A stretch of DNA of 64,000 nt from Candidatus Roseilinea sp. GTDB taxonomy: Bacteria > Chloroflexota > Anaerolineae > J036 > Brachytrichaceae. Positions 25,391 through 33,412 of the stretch are shown piece after piece. The notes under the pieces were generated by a model. It was not told the DNA's origin. It did no database searches and worked only from the letters and a program-made list of their open reading frames with translations. Location of the stretch: the NCBI GenBank assembly GCA_025055235.1, contig JANWYN010000120.1, positions 26,759 through 90,758 on the forward strand, given 5' to 3'. Both the position numbers and the translations under genes were made by a program. Each line of letters starts with the position of its first letter. The first letter of the stretch is position 1.

Positions 25391-26476
25391 TCACTGCTTC
25401 GGGATGAGCGCGTTCAAGATCGGCTCGTTCCACTGCTTCCGCGCGCGGTCATACACGCCGAAGCCGGCGCCGAACTCCCAGTAGGCCCATGAGATGCCGC
25501 GCGCTTCGGCTGCGCGCGCCACGTAGCGCGTCCACCGTTCGCGCGACTCGATGTCGGCGTATTTGCCGTAGCTGCCGAACTCGCCCATCCACAGCGGGAT
25601 GTTGTTGTCCTTGGCCCAGCGCGCCACCTGGTCGAGGTCCCAGTCCACGCTGGCTTTCTGGTTGCCGTTGCCCTTCCACGTCGTGCCGATCCAGGCATTG
25701 CTGCCGTCCACCCACTCTGCGCCTTGATGGGTGAATGCGAAGGGCAAGTAGTAGTGGAAAGTGGCGATCAGGTGTGGATCGTCCGGGCGCTTCATGCCGC
25801 GCAGGCTATCCGCCCCGCCCCAGTTCGCGCCGGTGAAGATCACGTTGCGCTGCGGGTTGGTCTTGCGGATCACCGCCAGCACATCCTCGAACAAGCGCTG
25901 CCATAGGCCGGGCGTGAGCATGCCGTGCGGCTCGTTCAGTGGCTCGAATATCACGTCGGCCGGCAGATTCCGGTAGCGCGTCGCGATTTGATCCCATAGC
26001 GCTATGAATCGCTCACGCTCGCCGCTGACATCTCGGAACAGCTCTTCGTAGTGATGCATGTTGATCACCACGTTGAGATCGTTCTTCAGTGCGTTCTCGA
26101 TCACCCAGTCCACGCGCTGGAAGAAAGCCGGCGCGATGGTGTAGGGCGGCTCGCGCAGAGCATGCGCCGACCAGCGAATCGGCACGCGCACGGTGTCGAA
26201 GCCGGCTTCGCGAATGAGTGGAAAGAATTCTTCCTGCAAGACCATGCCCCACTCGCCCTCGCGCGGCGCTTCGAGCGCGTTGCCCAAGTTCACGCCGCGC
26301 CCGAGCTGGCGATTTTGCTCAAAAGGGTCGAGCGGTTCGAAGGAACGGCCCGGTATCTCGAAGGTGGTCGGTGTGTTCATGGAAGTCGGTTGAGCCGGCG
26401 ACGTGGCTCGTGGGGGCGGCGCGGCGCACGCCACGATGACAATCGCCATGACGATAATACACGTTATCCTTTTCAT
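25391..26476 (-). CDS. Glycoside hydrolase family 5 lipoprotein (endoglucanase-like)
   Basis: A 361-residue secreted glycanase. The N-terminus MKRITCIIVMAIVIVACAAP is a lipoprotein signal with its lipobox at 'VIVAC', followed by a Pro/Thr linker. The GH5 domain begins 'GRGVNLGNALEAP', has the acid/base Glu in 'IFEPLNEPHG' and the nucleophile Glu in 'WMGEFGSYGK'. His in 'INMHHYEE' and 'TFHYYLPF' line the active site. It likely cleaves beta-1,4-glucan or mannan at the cell surface, feeding the sugar importers found in the window. The ATG at 26476 matches the signal-peptide start. Confidence 0.92.
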   Translation of the reverse strand: MKRITCIIVMAIVIVACAAPPPRATSPAQPTSMNTPTTFEIPGRSFEPLDPFEQNRQLGRGVNLGNALEAPREGEWGMVLQEEFFPLIREAGFDTVRVPIRWSAHALREPPYTIAPAFFQRVDWVIENALKNDLNVVINMHHYEELFRDVSGERERFIALWDQIATRYRNLPADVIFEPLNEPHGMLTPGLWQRLFEDVLAVIRKTNPQRNVIFTGANWGGADSLRGMKRPDDPHLIATFHYYLPFAFTHQGAEWVDGSNAWIGTTWKGNGNQKASVDWDLDQVARWAKDNNIPLWMGEFGSYGKYADIESRERWTRYVARAAEARGISWAYWEFGAGFGVYDRARKQWNEPILNALIPKQ

Positions 26477-26570
26477 CGTTGCTGTGTTATACGCCACCGT
26501 TTTACATGCGTCCGGCGTTCTTCAACTGAACGCCAGCACCCATTGCAACCATACCATGTAGAATGTACGC

Positions 26571-27314
26571 GTGCAGTTGGAATCACGGCGCGAATTGACC
26601 GAGCGCCAACTCAAGCCTTACTTTTCAGCGGAGCAAGCGTCGGTGCTGGCCCAGGTCATCACCGACGCCTACCAAGACCTGGTCAAGACCAGCGACTTCA
26701 ACGAGCTGAAGGCAATCGTGCGCGAACTGGCCGAGGCACAGAAGCGCACCGAACAGCGGGTAGATACGCTGGCCATGCGTATGGAAGAGCTGGCCGAGGC
26801 GCAGAAGCGCACCGAGCAGCGGGTAGACACGCTGGCCATGCGCATGGAAGAGCTGGCCGAGGCACAGAAGCAAACGGCCGACGAAATCCGCATCCTGGCC
26901 CGCGGCCTGAACGACACCCGCACCGAACTAGGCGGGCTGTCGCGCAGCTTCGGCTACGCGCTGGAGAACGAGGCGTATCACATGTTGCCGGCGTTTCTGG
27001 CAGACAAATATGGCTTGAGCGTGAGCGAGCGCCTGATACGCACCGAGATCGGGGGTGAAGAGATCAACCTGTTCGGCCGGGCAAAGCGCGACGGCCAAGA
27101 GGTGCTGATCGTGGGGGAGGCCAAGCTGCAATTGGCGAATCCGCAGCGGGAGGAAGAGACGCTGGCGCAACTGGCAGACAAAGTGGCGGTTGTCAGAAAG
27201 GCCATGCCGCAAATAGAGGTTGTGCCGCTGCTGATCACCCACTACGCGCGGCCGGCGTTTTTGGCCCGTGCCAAAGCCCAGGGCATCATCGTCGCACAGA
27301 GCTATGAGTGGTAG
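26571..27314 (+). CDS. Coiled-coil protein with predicted PD-(D/E)XK nuclease-like C-terminus
   Basis: A 247-residue protein beginning with GTG. Residues about 45-110 are a coiled coil made of 21-residue repeats ([20 protein letters not shown] type, 2.3 copies). The C-terminal part, '[20 protein letters not shown]' then 'EAKLQL', has the D/E...ExK spacing of restriction-endonuclease-like folds (compare DUF3782-type proteins). Such families are numerous in Chloroflexota and cyanobacteria; their role is not established, though a DNA-processing or defence job is plausible. The last codons overlap the start of the alpha/beta hydrolase gene by 11 bp. Confidence 0.75.
   Translation: MQLESRRELTERQLKPYFSAEQASVLAQVITDAYQDLVKTSDFNELKAIVRELAEAQKRTEQRVDTLAMRMEELAEAQKRTEQRVDTLAMRMEELAEAQKQTADEIRILARGLNDTRTELGGLSRSFGYALENEAYHMLPAFLADKYGLSVSERLIRTEIGGEEINLFGRAKRDGQEVLIVGEAKLQLANPQREEETLAQLADKVAVVRKAMPQIEVVPLLITHYARPAFLARAKAQGIIVAQSYEW
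26727..26870 (+). repeat. 63-bp tandem repeat within the coiled-coil gene
   Basis: Copies start at 26727, 26790 and 26853 (third partial). Each unit encodes three heptads of coiled coil. The copies differ at few positions, mostly silent, indicating recent duplication and likely length variation between strains. Confidence 0.9.
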
Positions 27315-28128
27315 CCAGTTGGTGTCCGATTTCGTCTTGGCCAACGGCCTGCGCCTGCATTACTACCGCCACAAGGCCGACCAACCTACCCTTCTACTCT
27401 TGCATGGCATCACCGACAACGGGCTGTGCTGGACACCGGTGATCGAAGCGCTCGGTGACGACTTCGACATCATCGCGCCCGACGCGCGAGGCCACGGCCT
27501 CTCCGACGCGCCGGCGCATGGTTACGCGGCGGCCGATCACGCTGCCGACGTCGCCGAGTTCATCCGCGCGCTTGGGCTGAATCGGCCCGTCGTGGTCGGG
27601 CATTCGATGGGCGGCATGGTGGCGACGCTGGTTGCTGCCTATCATCCCGACCTCGTTCGCGCTGCGATCTTCGAAGACCCGGCCTGGTTCGACGCTGCAC
27701 AACAGCCGCCAGAGTTCCGCAGACAGCGTGCTGCCGAATGGCGCGCCGATCTGCTGGCCAATCACCAACTCTCGCAGGATGCGCTCATCGCCAAAGGTCG
27801 CGCCAACAACCCATCCTGGTCGGATGCAGAGCTGCAACCGTGGTCGGTTGCCAAGCAGCAAGTGCGCCCGCAGGTGCTGGAGTACATCGAGCATGAAGCG
27901 GCGGATTGGCGCGCGGCGGTGCGCGCGCTGCGTGTGCCGGCGCTGCTGATCACCGGCGATGTGTCGCGCGGCGTGATCATCTCGCCGGAGCAGGCAAAGG
28001 AGGCGCAAGCGCTCAACGCGCTGCTCTCCATTGCGCACGTCCCCGACGCCGGCCACAGCATCCGCCGCGACAACTTCGTCGGCTACATGGCCGCCGTGCG
28101 CAGCTTCCTCGCCGGCTTGGCCCGTTAA
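27304..28128 (+). CDS. Alpha/beta hydrolase
   Basis: A 274-residue alpha/beta hydrolase with 'LLLHGITDNGLCW' (oxyanion hole), the nucleophile elbow 'VVGHSMGGMVA' (Ser), Asp in 'LLITGDVSRGVI' and His in 'PDAGHSIRRD'. It resembles carboxylesterases, haloperoxidases and lactone hydrolases of the MhpC/PcaD type; the substrate is not predictable. Its start overlaps the upstream coiled-coil nuclease-like gene by 11 bp, so they are co-transcribed, although no functional link is evident. The stop codon is followed at once by a large hairpin. Confidence 0.87.
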   Translation: MSGSQLVSDFVLANGLRLHYYRHKADQPTLLLLHGITDNGLCWTPVIEALGDDFDIIAPDARGHGLSDAPAHGYAAADHAADVAEFIRALGLNRPVVVGHSMGGMVATLVAAYHPDLVRAAIFEDPAWFDAAQQPPEFRRQRAAEWRADLLANHQLSQDALIAKGRANNPSWSDAELQPWSVAKQQVRPQVLEYIEHEAADWRAAVRALRVPALLITGDVSRGVIISPEQAKEAQALNALLSIAHVPDAGHSIRRDNFVGYMAAVRSFLAGLAR

Positions 28129-28129
28129 T

Positions 28130-28207
28130 TCACTCACCACGAGGGCGCGAAGACACGAAGAACGCCTTGTCTACTCCTGCGTGTTCTTCGCGACCTTCGT
28201 GGTGACA
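28130..28207. repeat. Large inverted repeat between convergent genes
   Basis: CACCACGAGGGCGCGAAGAC on the left pairs with the complement of GTTCTTCGCGACCTTCGTGG on the right. The CACCACGAAG...CTTCGTGGTG core is a palindrome I know from many unrelated bacterial genomes. Placed tail-to-tail between the hydrolase and DUF362 genes, it could work as a bidirectional terminator. Confidence 0.75.
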
Positions 28208-28212
28208 ACTCC

Positions 28213-29466
28213 CTACGCCGGCTCGAGCGCATTGATCTCATCGAGCGTGCGCTCATAGACCTCGAAGTGCTCCCCCTCACACTCCTCGGGGTCTACATAC
28301 TTCATCCACATCGCTTGTTCTGGATGGTTCCCGCTGAGGACGCGGCGCGAGGCGCGCACTGTGCCGCTCGGATCGTGCCATTTCACCTCGCCCATTTGCA
28401 GCAGGATGTATTCGCCGGTGTAACGCCGAATGAAATCCTCGCGGTGGCCGCGGTAATACAGCCCCTGCTCGGCGGTAGTCTTGCGCCAACTGTGCACGAT
28501 CTCCGGCGAATCGGTGATCTTGGCGAAGAACGGCTTGTCGCCCACCGGTGCGGTCACCTCGCTGGCGAAATCCATCTCGTCCAGGTTGACTGTGCCGAAG
28601 CCGCTCTCGGCCGCGATGCGCAGCGCGTTGCGATCGCGGTGGAACGGCTCGGTCTTCCAGTCACCATGCGCAGGGTCGTGGCCCATCAGATACGCGCCGA
28701 CGGCGTCGGTCGCCACGACGTGATCGCCGGCGATGAGCGTGTTGGCGATGCGCATCTCCTCGCCCTTGCCCCACTCTTCGCCGGCCTGGCACACCAAGCC
28801 GTCAATGATGTTGAGCGCGGGGTTGTAGAGCCGGCCGAGGTCGGCCAGCACGTAGGGCATGCGCACGAGGTGGTGGTAGTAGGTGCGCGGCCGGCCCAGC
28901 GGTTCGGTTGGCATCAAACCGAAGAGGTTCTTCATGCACAGCGTCACGCCCATGAAGGCATGATTCTTGAGCTTCTGCACGCTCACCCAGGCGTCCATGT
29001 CGGCGAACTCGCGCGTCACCGGATAGCGATCGAACATCAAGCCACCGCCGGGCACGGACGTCCAGACCACATCCACGTTGCCGTCAATGTAGGTCACGTC
29101 GAACTCGCGCAACACGTGGCGCAGTTGCGTGGTGTCCTCGTCTTTGGCCTGCGGCACATATTTGCGGTAGAAGCTGACGTCCACGCAATACAGCTCGGCC
29201 GACGTTTGCTCGCGCAGCAGGCGCAACGTCGCCCGCGCTACGCAGTCGCTCACAAGCTGCACGCGATGATGATGGAAGGTGACGTGGTTGCGGGCCTCTT
29301 TGTCCTGGTTGAACTTGATGGCAATGCGCTTGGCGTTGCGCAGCCTATCCCAAGCGCGCGCCAACGGCTGCGTCGCGCGCTTGAGGGCTTGATAGACCGT
29401 CTCATCATCGGCGCGCCAGTCGCAATGCATCGCCCGAACTACAGGTTGTTGTATTGAAGTTGTCAT
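28213..29466 (-). CDS. DUF362 domain-containing protein
   Basis: A 417-residue protein of the DUF362 type (iron-sulfur-flavoprotein-associated family). Characteristic stretches are 'RIAIKFNQDKEAR' early, 'SVQKLKNHAFMGVTLCMKNL' with 'FGLMP' in the middle, and 'IIDGLVCQAGEEWGKG' with 'DAVGAYLMGHDPAH'. I see no ferredoxin-like Cys cluster, so this is the cluster-free form. The ATG at 29466 comes right after the stop of the upstream SDR gene, indicating a two-gene operon. The biochemical role is unknown; such genes often sit with carbohydrate or uronate metabolism genes. Confidence 0.8.
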   Translation of the reverse strand: MTTSIQQPVVRAMHCDWRADDETVYQALKRATQPLARAWDRLRNAKRIAIKFNQDKEARNHVTFHHHRVQLVSDCVARATLRLLREQTSAELYCVDVSFYRKYVPQAKDEDTTQLRHVLREFDVTYIDGNVDVVWTSVPGGGLMFDRYPVTREFADMDAWVSVQKLKNHAFMGVTLCMKNLFGLMPTEPLGRPRTYYHHLVRMPYVLADLGRLYNPALNIIDGLVCQAGEEWGKGEEMRIANTLIAGDHVVATDAVGAYLMGHDPAHGDWKTEPFHRDRNALRIAAESGFGTVNLDEMDFASEVTAPVGDKPFFAKITDSPEIVHSWRKTTAEQGLYYRGHREDFIRRYTGEYILLQMGEVKWHDPSGTVRASRRVLSGNHPEQAMWMKYVDPEECEGEHFEVYERTLDEINALEPA

Positions 29467-29470
29467 GTCA

Positions 29471-30256
29471 TCACTCGTCCAGGCGCGTTTCGTAGAGCGC
29501 GCTGATGCCGCCGTCAATCAAGATCGGCACGCCGTTCAGGAAGCCGTTCTCACCACTCAGGATGTGCACGATGGTGGCAGCGATCTCCTCAGGCCGGCCG
29601 CCGCGTTTGAGCGGATACACGCCCTCGCTGCGATAACGCGCTGCCGCCGGATCGGGGAACTTGTTGAAATATTCAATTGCCAGGTTGGTCAGGATCAGGC
29701 CGGGCTGGATGGCGACCGACCGGATGTTGTCCTTGCCCCACTCGAGCGCGATGGACTTGGTGAGCGCGACGAGCATGGCCTTGGCGACGTTGTAGGGGAA
29801 CACGCCCGGCAGCGTACGCTCGGCGTTGATCGAAGACAGGTTGACGATGACACCGCCACCGGCCGCCTTGAGGTGCGGATAGGCTTCCTGGCTCAACGCC
29901 CAAGCATGATAGAAGTTGACCCGAAAGCAATTGTCCAGGTCCTCGAACGTCGAAGTCAGCACGCCATGCCACGTGTTCGCGCCGGCGTTGTTGACCAGAC
30001 CGTCCAGCCCACCGAGGAAGGCGATGGCTTCGCGCGCGAACTGCCGTGCGGCGTCCAGGTCGCGCAGGTCAACGACTTTGAAAAACGCCCGCCGGCCGGC
30101 GGCTTCGATTGCGCGAATCGTCTCATCGGCGCCCTGCTCGGTCAACCCGCAGAACGCCACATCGGCGCCTTCTTTGGCCGCGCGCATGGCTACGGCCTGC
30201 CCAATGCCCATCGTCGCGCCGGTGACGATGATGCGTTTGTTCGTCAAAATGCCCAT
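29471..30256 (-). CDS. SDR family oxidoreductase
   Basis: A 261-residue short-chain dehydrogenase starting MGILTNKRIIVTGATMGIGQ. Cofactor motif 'TGATMGIGQAVAM', 'LVNNAGANTWHGV', catalytic Ser in 'IVNLSSINAERTLPG' and Tyr-Lys in 'YNVAKAMLVAL' are all present, and the C-terminus ends with 'NGVPILIDGGI'. This is the classical gluconate-5-dehydrogenase/3-oxoacyl reductase type. A GTG start upstream would overlap the HepT toxin gene and is not used. It shares an operon with the DUF362 gene. Confidence 0.88.
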   Translation of the reverse strand: MGILTNKRIIVTGATMGIGQAVAMRAAKEGADVAFCGLTEQGADETIRAIEAAGRRAFFKVVDLRDLDAARQFAREAIAFLGGLDGLVNNAGANTWHGVLTSTFEDLDNCFRVNFYHAWALSQEAYPHLKAAGGGVIVNLSSINAERTLPGVFPYNVAKAMLVALTKSIALEWGKDNIRSVAIQPGLILTNLAIEYFNKFPDPAAARYRSEGVYPLKRGGRPEEIAATIVHILSGENGFLNGVPILIDGGISALYETRLDE

Positions 30257-30287
30257 GATGTCGTCCTTCGTTTTAGGCTGCGCCGGC

Positions 30288-30719
30288 TCATCCAAGTTGC
30301 AGACGATCGAGCACAGCGCGAATGTAGCTTTCAACGTCACTCAACGACGTGTGAATCGCCTCATACACCCGCGAGTTATCCACGCGCCAGTAGAGATGAA
30401 CGAGCAAACTGCAGAAGCGCGCCATCTGGCGCAATCGAAGCGACAAATCGTCGTCTATCAGGCCAAGATCGGCCAGAGCAGTGAAGCAATCGGCGTAGCT
30501 TTCAGGTGCCCGGCTGCCCTGACGCGCCACGATGTGATTGCACAAATCAATCGCTGCCTCCGTCGCAACGATGAACAGGTACTTAGCGCTTTCTGTATTG
30601 CGGAAGTCGGCCAGGAACTCCGCCTCCGGCGTCGCCCCTAGTTCGCGGAGCCGGCGGAGAGCATCGGTCATCGCGCCGACCAGTTCGCGTACACGGATGG
30701 GGTCAACTTCGATCGGCAT
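30288..30719 (-). CDS. hepT: HepT-like HEPN ribonuclease toxin
   Basis: A 143-residue all-helical HEPN protein. The active-site motif near the C-terminus reads 'RFCSLLVHLYWRVD', the R-x(4-6)-H-x-Y of HepT toxins, which cut RNA unless modified. Its start overlaps the upstream nucleotidyltransferase gene by 17 bp, the usual hepT-mntA arrangement. In characterised pairs MntA adds AMP groups to the Tyr of this motif and neutralises the toxin. It lies between metabolic operons and is in the same direction as both. Confidence 0.88.
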   Translation of the reverse strand: MPIEVDPIRVRELVGAMTDALRRLRELGATPEAEFLADFRNTESAKYLFIVATEAAIDLCNHIVARQGSRAPESYADCFTALADLGLIDDDLSLRLRQMARFCSLLVHLYWRVDNSRVYEAIHTSLSDVESYIRAVLDRLQLG

Positions 30720-31149
30720 GGCTCGGGGCGGTGCGCAGATATTCCAAATACTTCATCGCGACCGGCTCGAAGTCGAGATACTCATCCCACGTCCGGCTGA
30801 GGAAGTCGGCTAACACCGCCGGATCGCGCGCGAAGATCGGCTGACCCCGGCTGATGTTGTAACGAAAAGGCAACGGCGCGTCATTGATGAGGCGCACATC
30901 AACGGGGTAAGGGATGCACTGCTCCAGCGCATCCGCCAGCCTGAAGACGTATGCGTAGCGATCCCGGCCGGCCAGTTGTGATTCGTCCACATACACGGCC
31001 ACGTCCACGTCGCGGAAAGGCCGGCCTTCGGCAGCCGAGCCGTAGAGGATTGCAAATTCAATCTCGGGCCAGCCGGAGAGGTGATCAGCCAGCGCACGCT
31101 TTAGGTCGGCAATGGCTTCTTCGGATGCAGCAAATGGCCGCGAGGACAT
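30703..31149 (-). CDS. mntA: MntA-like minimal nucleotidyltransferase antitoxin
   Basis: A 148-residue minimal nucleotidyltransferase with 'LYGSAAEGRPFRDVDVAVY' (the G-S-x10-D-x-D catalytic motif), a later 'VDVRLIND' holding the third acidic residue, and 'SRGQPIFARD'. It lacks the extra domains of larger nucleotidyltransferases. Paired with the HEPN gene it should act as a type VII antitoxin that AMPylates HepT. No phage or mobile genes are adjacent, so it is either a stability module or an abortive-infection unit. Confidence 0.88.
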   Translation of the reverse strand: MSSRPFAASEEAIADLKRALADHLSGWPEIEFAILYGSAAEGRPFRDVDVAVYVDESQLAGRDRYAYVFRLADALEQCIPYPVDVRLINDAPLPFRYNISRGQPIFARDPAVLADFLSRTWDEYLDFEPVAMKYLEYLRTAPSHADRS

Positions 31150-31179
31150 ACGGAGATTATAGAGTCGCTTGGCTATCGC

Positions 31180-32205
31180 TCACGGCTTGATGATCGCCTT
31201 GATGTCGTTGCCCTGAGCAGCCAGCATGCGCCGGAAGGCCTCGACACCGCGATCGAGCGGGAAGACCTCCGGCCAACTGCTCACGTCCACCTTGCCGGCA
31301 GCCACCAGGTCGAGCGCAGTTTGCATCTCTTCGAGCTTAGCGGCGTAGGTGCCAAACACGCGCTTCTCCGGCAGCGTCACGTCATAGGTGTCGAACGCAG
31401 TAATGGTGTTCTCGTGCAGGCCGATCCACACCGCAGCGCCGCCCGGCCGAGCGGCCTGCACCGCTTGCTTCTTGGTCACGCCTGCGCCAACTGCATCAAT
31501 CACCACGTCCACGCCCTCGCCGCCGGTCAGGTCGCGCACCGCCTGAACCACGTCCACGTCGCGCGGGTTGAACACCTGCGCCGCGCCTACACGACGCGCA
31601 ACGGCCAAACGCGCATCGCTCAAGTCCGCCGCATACGTTGTTGCACCCAGCAGCGCTTGAAAGGCCTGCTGCGCCAGCAGGCCGATCGGCCCTGCGCCGA
31701 TGACGAGCACCGTGCCCGGCCTGAGGTCTTTGACCAGATTGACCATGTGCACGCCGTTGCCGAGCGGCTCGGCCAGCGCCGCATGCTCCGCCGGCATGCC
31801 GGCAGGCCATGGGATGAGCGCACGGGTTGGCACGTTGACGTATTCGGCAAAGGCGCCGGGGCGGTGCATGCCGAAGATCTGGCGCCGGGCGCACAAGTGT
31901 GGGTCGCCACGCTTGCAGCGGACGCATTCGCCACACGGCACGAGCGCATTGCAGACGACCTTGTCGCCGGCGCGCCAGCCGGCGTTCGATACGCTTGGAT
32001 GCAGCGCGACGATCTCGCCGCAGAACTCGTGGCCCATGATGAGCGGCGGCGTGCGGCGCGGGTTGTGATGGCGAAAGGCTTCCAGTTCGCTGCCGCACAC
32101 GCCAACTGCGGCGACTTTGACCAACACTTCGCCCTCGGCCGGAACCGGCATCGGCTGCTCAGCGATCTCCAGCTCGTCCCAGGCGGGGTAGAGAAGGCAT
32201 TTCAT
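31180..32205 (-). CDS. Zinc-dependent alcohol/polyol dehydrogenase
   Basis: A 341-residue medium-chain dehydrogenase of the sorbitol/threonine-dehydrogenase group. Catalytic zinc residues are in 'GVCGSELEAF' and 'GHEFCGEI', the structural zinc Cys set is 'CGECVRCKRGDPHLC', and the NAD site is 'LVIGAGPIGLLAQQAF'. It is the third gene of a leftward operon with a second dehydrogenase and a TIM-barrel sugar isomerase, suggesting oxidation of a polyol or sugar. The C-terminus 'AAQGNDIKAIIKP' is typical of the family. Confidence 0.9.
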   Translation of the reverse strand: MKCLLYPAWDELEIAEQPMPVPAEGEVLVKVAAVGVCGSELEAFRHHNPRRTPPLIMGHEFCGEIVALHPSVSNAGWRAGDKVVCNALVPCGECVRCKRGDPHLCARRQIFGMHRPGAFAEYVNVPTRALIPWPAGMPAEHAALAEPLGNGVHMVNLVKDLRPGTVLVIGAGPIGLLAQQAFQALLGATTYAADLSDARLAVARRVGAAQVFNPRDVDVVQAVRDLTGGEGVDVVIDAVGAGVTKKQAVQAARPGGAAVWIGLHENTITAFDTYDVTLPEKRVFGTYAAKLEEMQTALDLVAAGKVDVSSWPEVFPLDRGVEAFRRMLAAQGNDIKAIIKP

Positions 32206-32254
32206 GTTGAATCTGCTCAGAAGAGATTAGAGATTGTCGATTCCAATCTTCCAT

Positions 32255-33289
32255 TCACCACCGCAACGCCACAGCGTGATAGTGCTCCTTGTCGTTGAGC
32301 AAACCATCGTACATTGCCTTGGCCTGATGGGCGTGCGCGAAGTGCGAGACGATCTCATCCAGCTTGAGCCGCCCGCTCTCCAACAGCGCGATGAGCAGGC
32401 GCATTGCGCGCGGTACGGTGTAGGGGAACTTTTCGCGCGGCTCCCAACCGATTGCGCTGCCGTGCGCGCCGATCAGTGTGATCGAGCGGCCGTGCAGGTC
32501 CCAGTAGAAGTCCACTTCACCGGCGATGCCGCGCGGGCTGCCCACCATCACTACGCGCCCACCATCGGTGACGATGTTCATCGCCGTCTTCACCGCGTTC
32601 GGGAAGCCGGTCGCATCCACCACGATGTCGGGTAACTGGCCGGAGTTGGCCGCGCGCAGCTTGTCCTTGAGCTGTGGATCATCCGGCGCGAAGGTGACGA
32701 CGCCGTGTACCTTCTCCGCCAGCGTGCGCCGATTGCTCACACCGTCTATGCCGATGAGCGGGTGCGCGCCGGCGGCGGCGTAGAGCCGCATCGCGATCTG
32801 GCCGATCGTCCCCAGGCCCATGACGGCAACACACTGGCCGATGATCTGTTCGCTCTGCACGAGCGCGGCCAATGGGAAGCGCGCCAACACCGTGAAGGCG
32901 GCGACCTGCGCCGGCACGTGCTCGGCAATGGGAAAGACCAATGCGTCTGGCTGCTCCACATCTACGACGGCGTGCGTCTCATGCCGGCTGGGCCAGACCA
33001 CGCGATCGCCGACTTTGAAGCGCGTCACGCCTTCGCCGACGGCGACGATCCGCCCTACTCCGCTATAACCCGGCGTGAACGGCCACTTCGGCCATGACCG
33101 TGTTGGGTCGTGTAGCCACTGATGCACGCCGGTGTAAACGGCCAGTTCGGTGCCGGCGCTGATTGCGCTGGCTTCGCATTCGATCAGCACTTGGCCGTGC
33201 GCCGGCGGCGGCACGTCGTATGTCTCGATAGTAATCGTATAGGGCGCGGGCATCACCACCCGCGTTCCCTGGGTTGAGATAGGCGTCAT
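32255..33289 (-). CDS. Medium-chain dehydrogenase/reductase (no structural zinc site)
   Basis: A 344-residue MDR protein starting MTPISTQGTRVVMPAPYTIT. It has 'ASAISAGTELAVYTG' and 'PGYSGVGRIVAVGEGVTRFK', and a nucleotide-binding 'VAVMGLGTIGQIAMRLYAAA', but no Cys-rich structural zinc loop, unlike the next gene. Many uncharacterised relatives occur in sugar clusters of Chloroflexota and Planctomycetota. A longer reading frame to 33349 would start in the heptamer array and encode repeat-derived residues, so the ATG at 33289 is preferred. It is the second gene of the isomerase-dehydrogenase-dehydrogenase operon; a 49-bp gap with a small heptamer palindrome (32219-32253) follows. Confidence 0.87.
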   Translation of the reverse strand: MTPISTQGTRVVMPAPYTITIETYDVPPPAHGQVLIECEASAISAGTELAVYTGVHQWLHDPTRSWPKWPFTPGYSGVGRIVAVGEGVTRFKVGDRVVWPSRHETHAVVDVEQPDALVFPIAEHVPAQVAAFTVLARFPLAALVQSEQIIGQCVAVMGLGTIGQIAMRLYAAAGAHPLIGIDGVSNRRTLAEKVHGVVTFAPDDPQLKDKLRAANSGQLPDIVVDATGFPNAVKTAMNIVTDGGRVVMVGSPRGIAGEVDFYWDLHGRSITLIGAHGSAIGWEPREKFPYTVPRAMRLLIALLESGRLKLDEIVSHFAHAHQAKAMYDGLLNDKEHYHAVALRW

Positions 33290-33303
33290 GGACAGCGGAT
33301 CAG

Positions 33304-33412
33304 TTTGGTAATTGGTAACTGGTAACTGGCAATTGATATTCGTCAGCAATCACTAGTCAACAGTTACCAATTACCAGTTACCACTTACCATTTACGAGTT
33401 ACTAGTCACCGG
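33304..33412. repeat. Heptamer array forming a long inverted repeat
   Basis: Left units AATTGGT/AACTGGT are complementary to right units ACCAATT/ACCAGTT/ACCACTT, around a centre of about 25 bp. It abuts the stop codon of the isomerase gene and fills the gap to the dehydrogenase gene, so it is inside an operon transcript. Confidence 0.88.
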
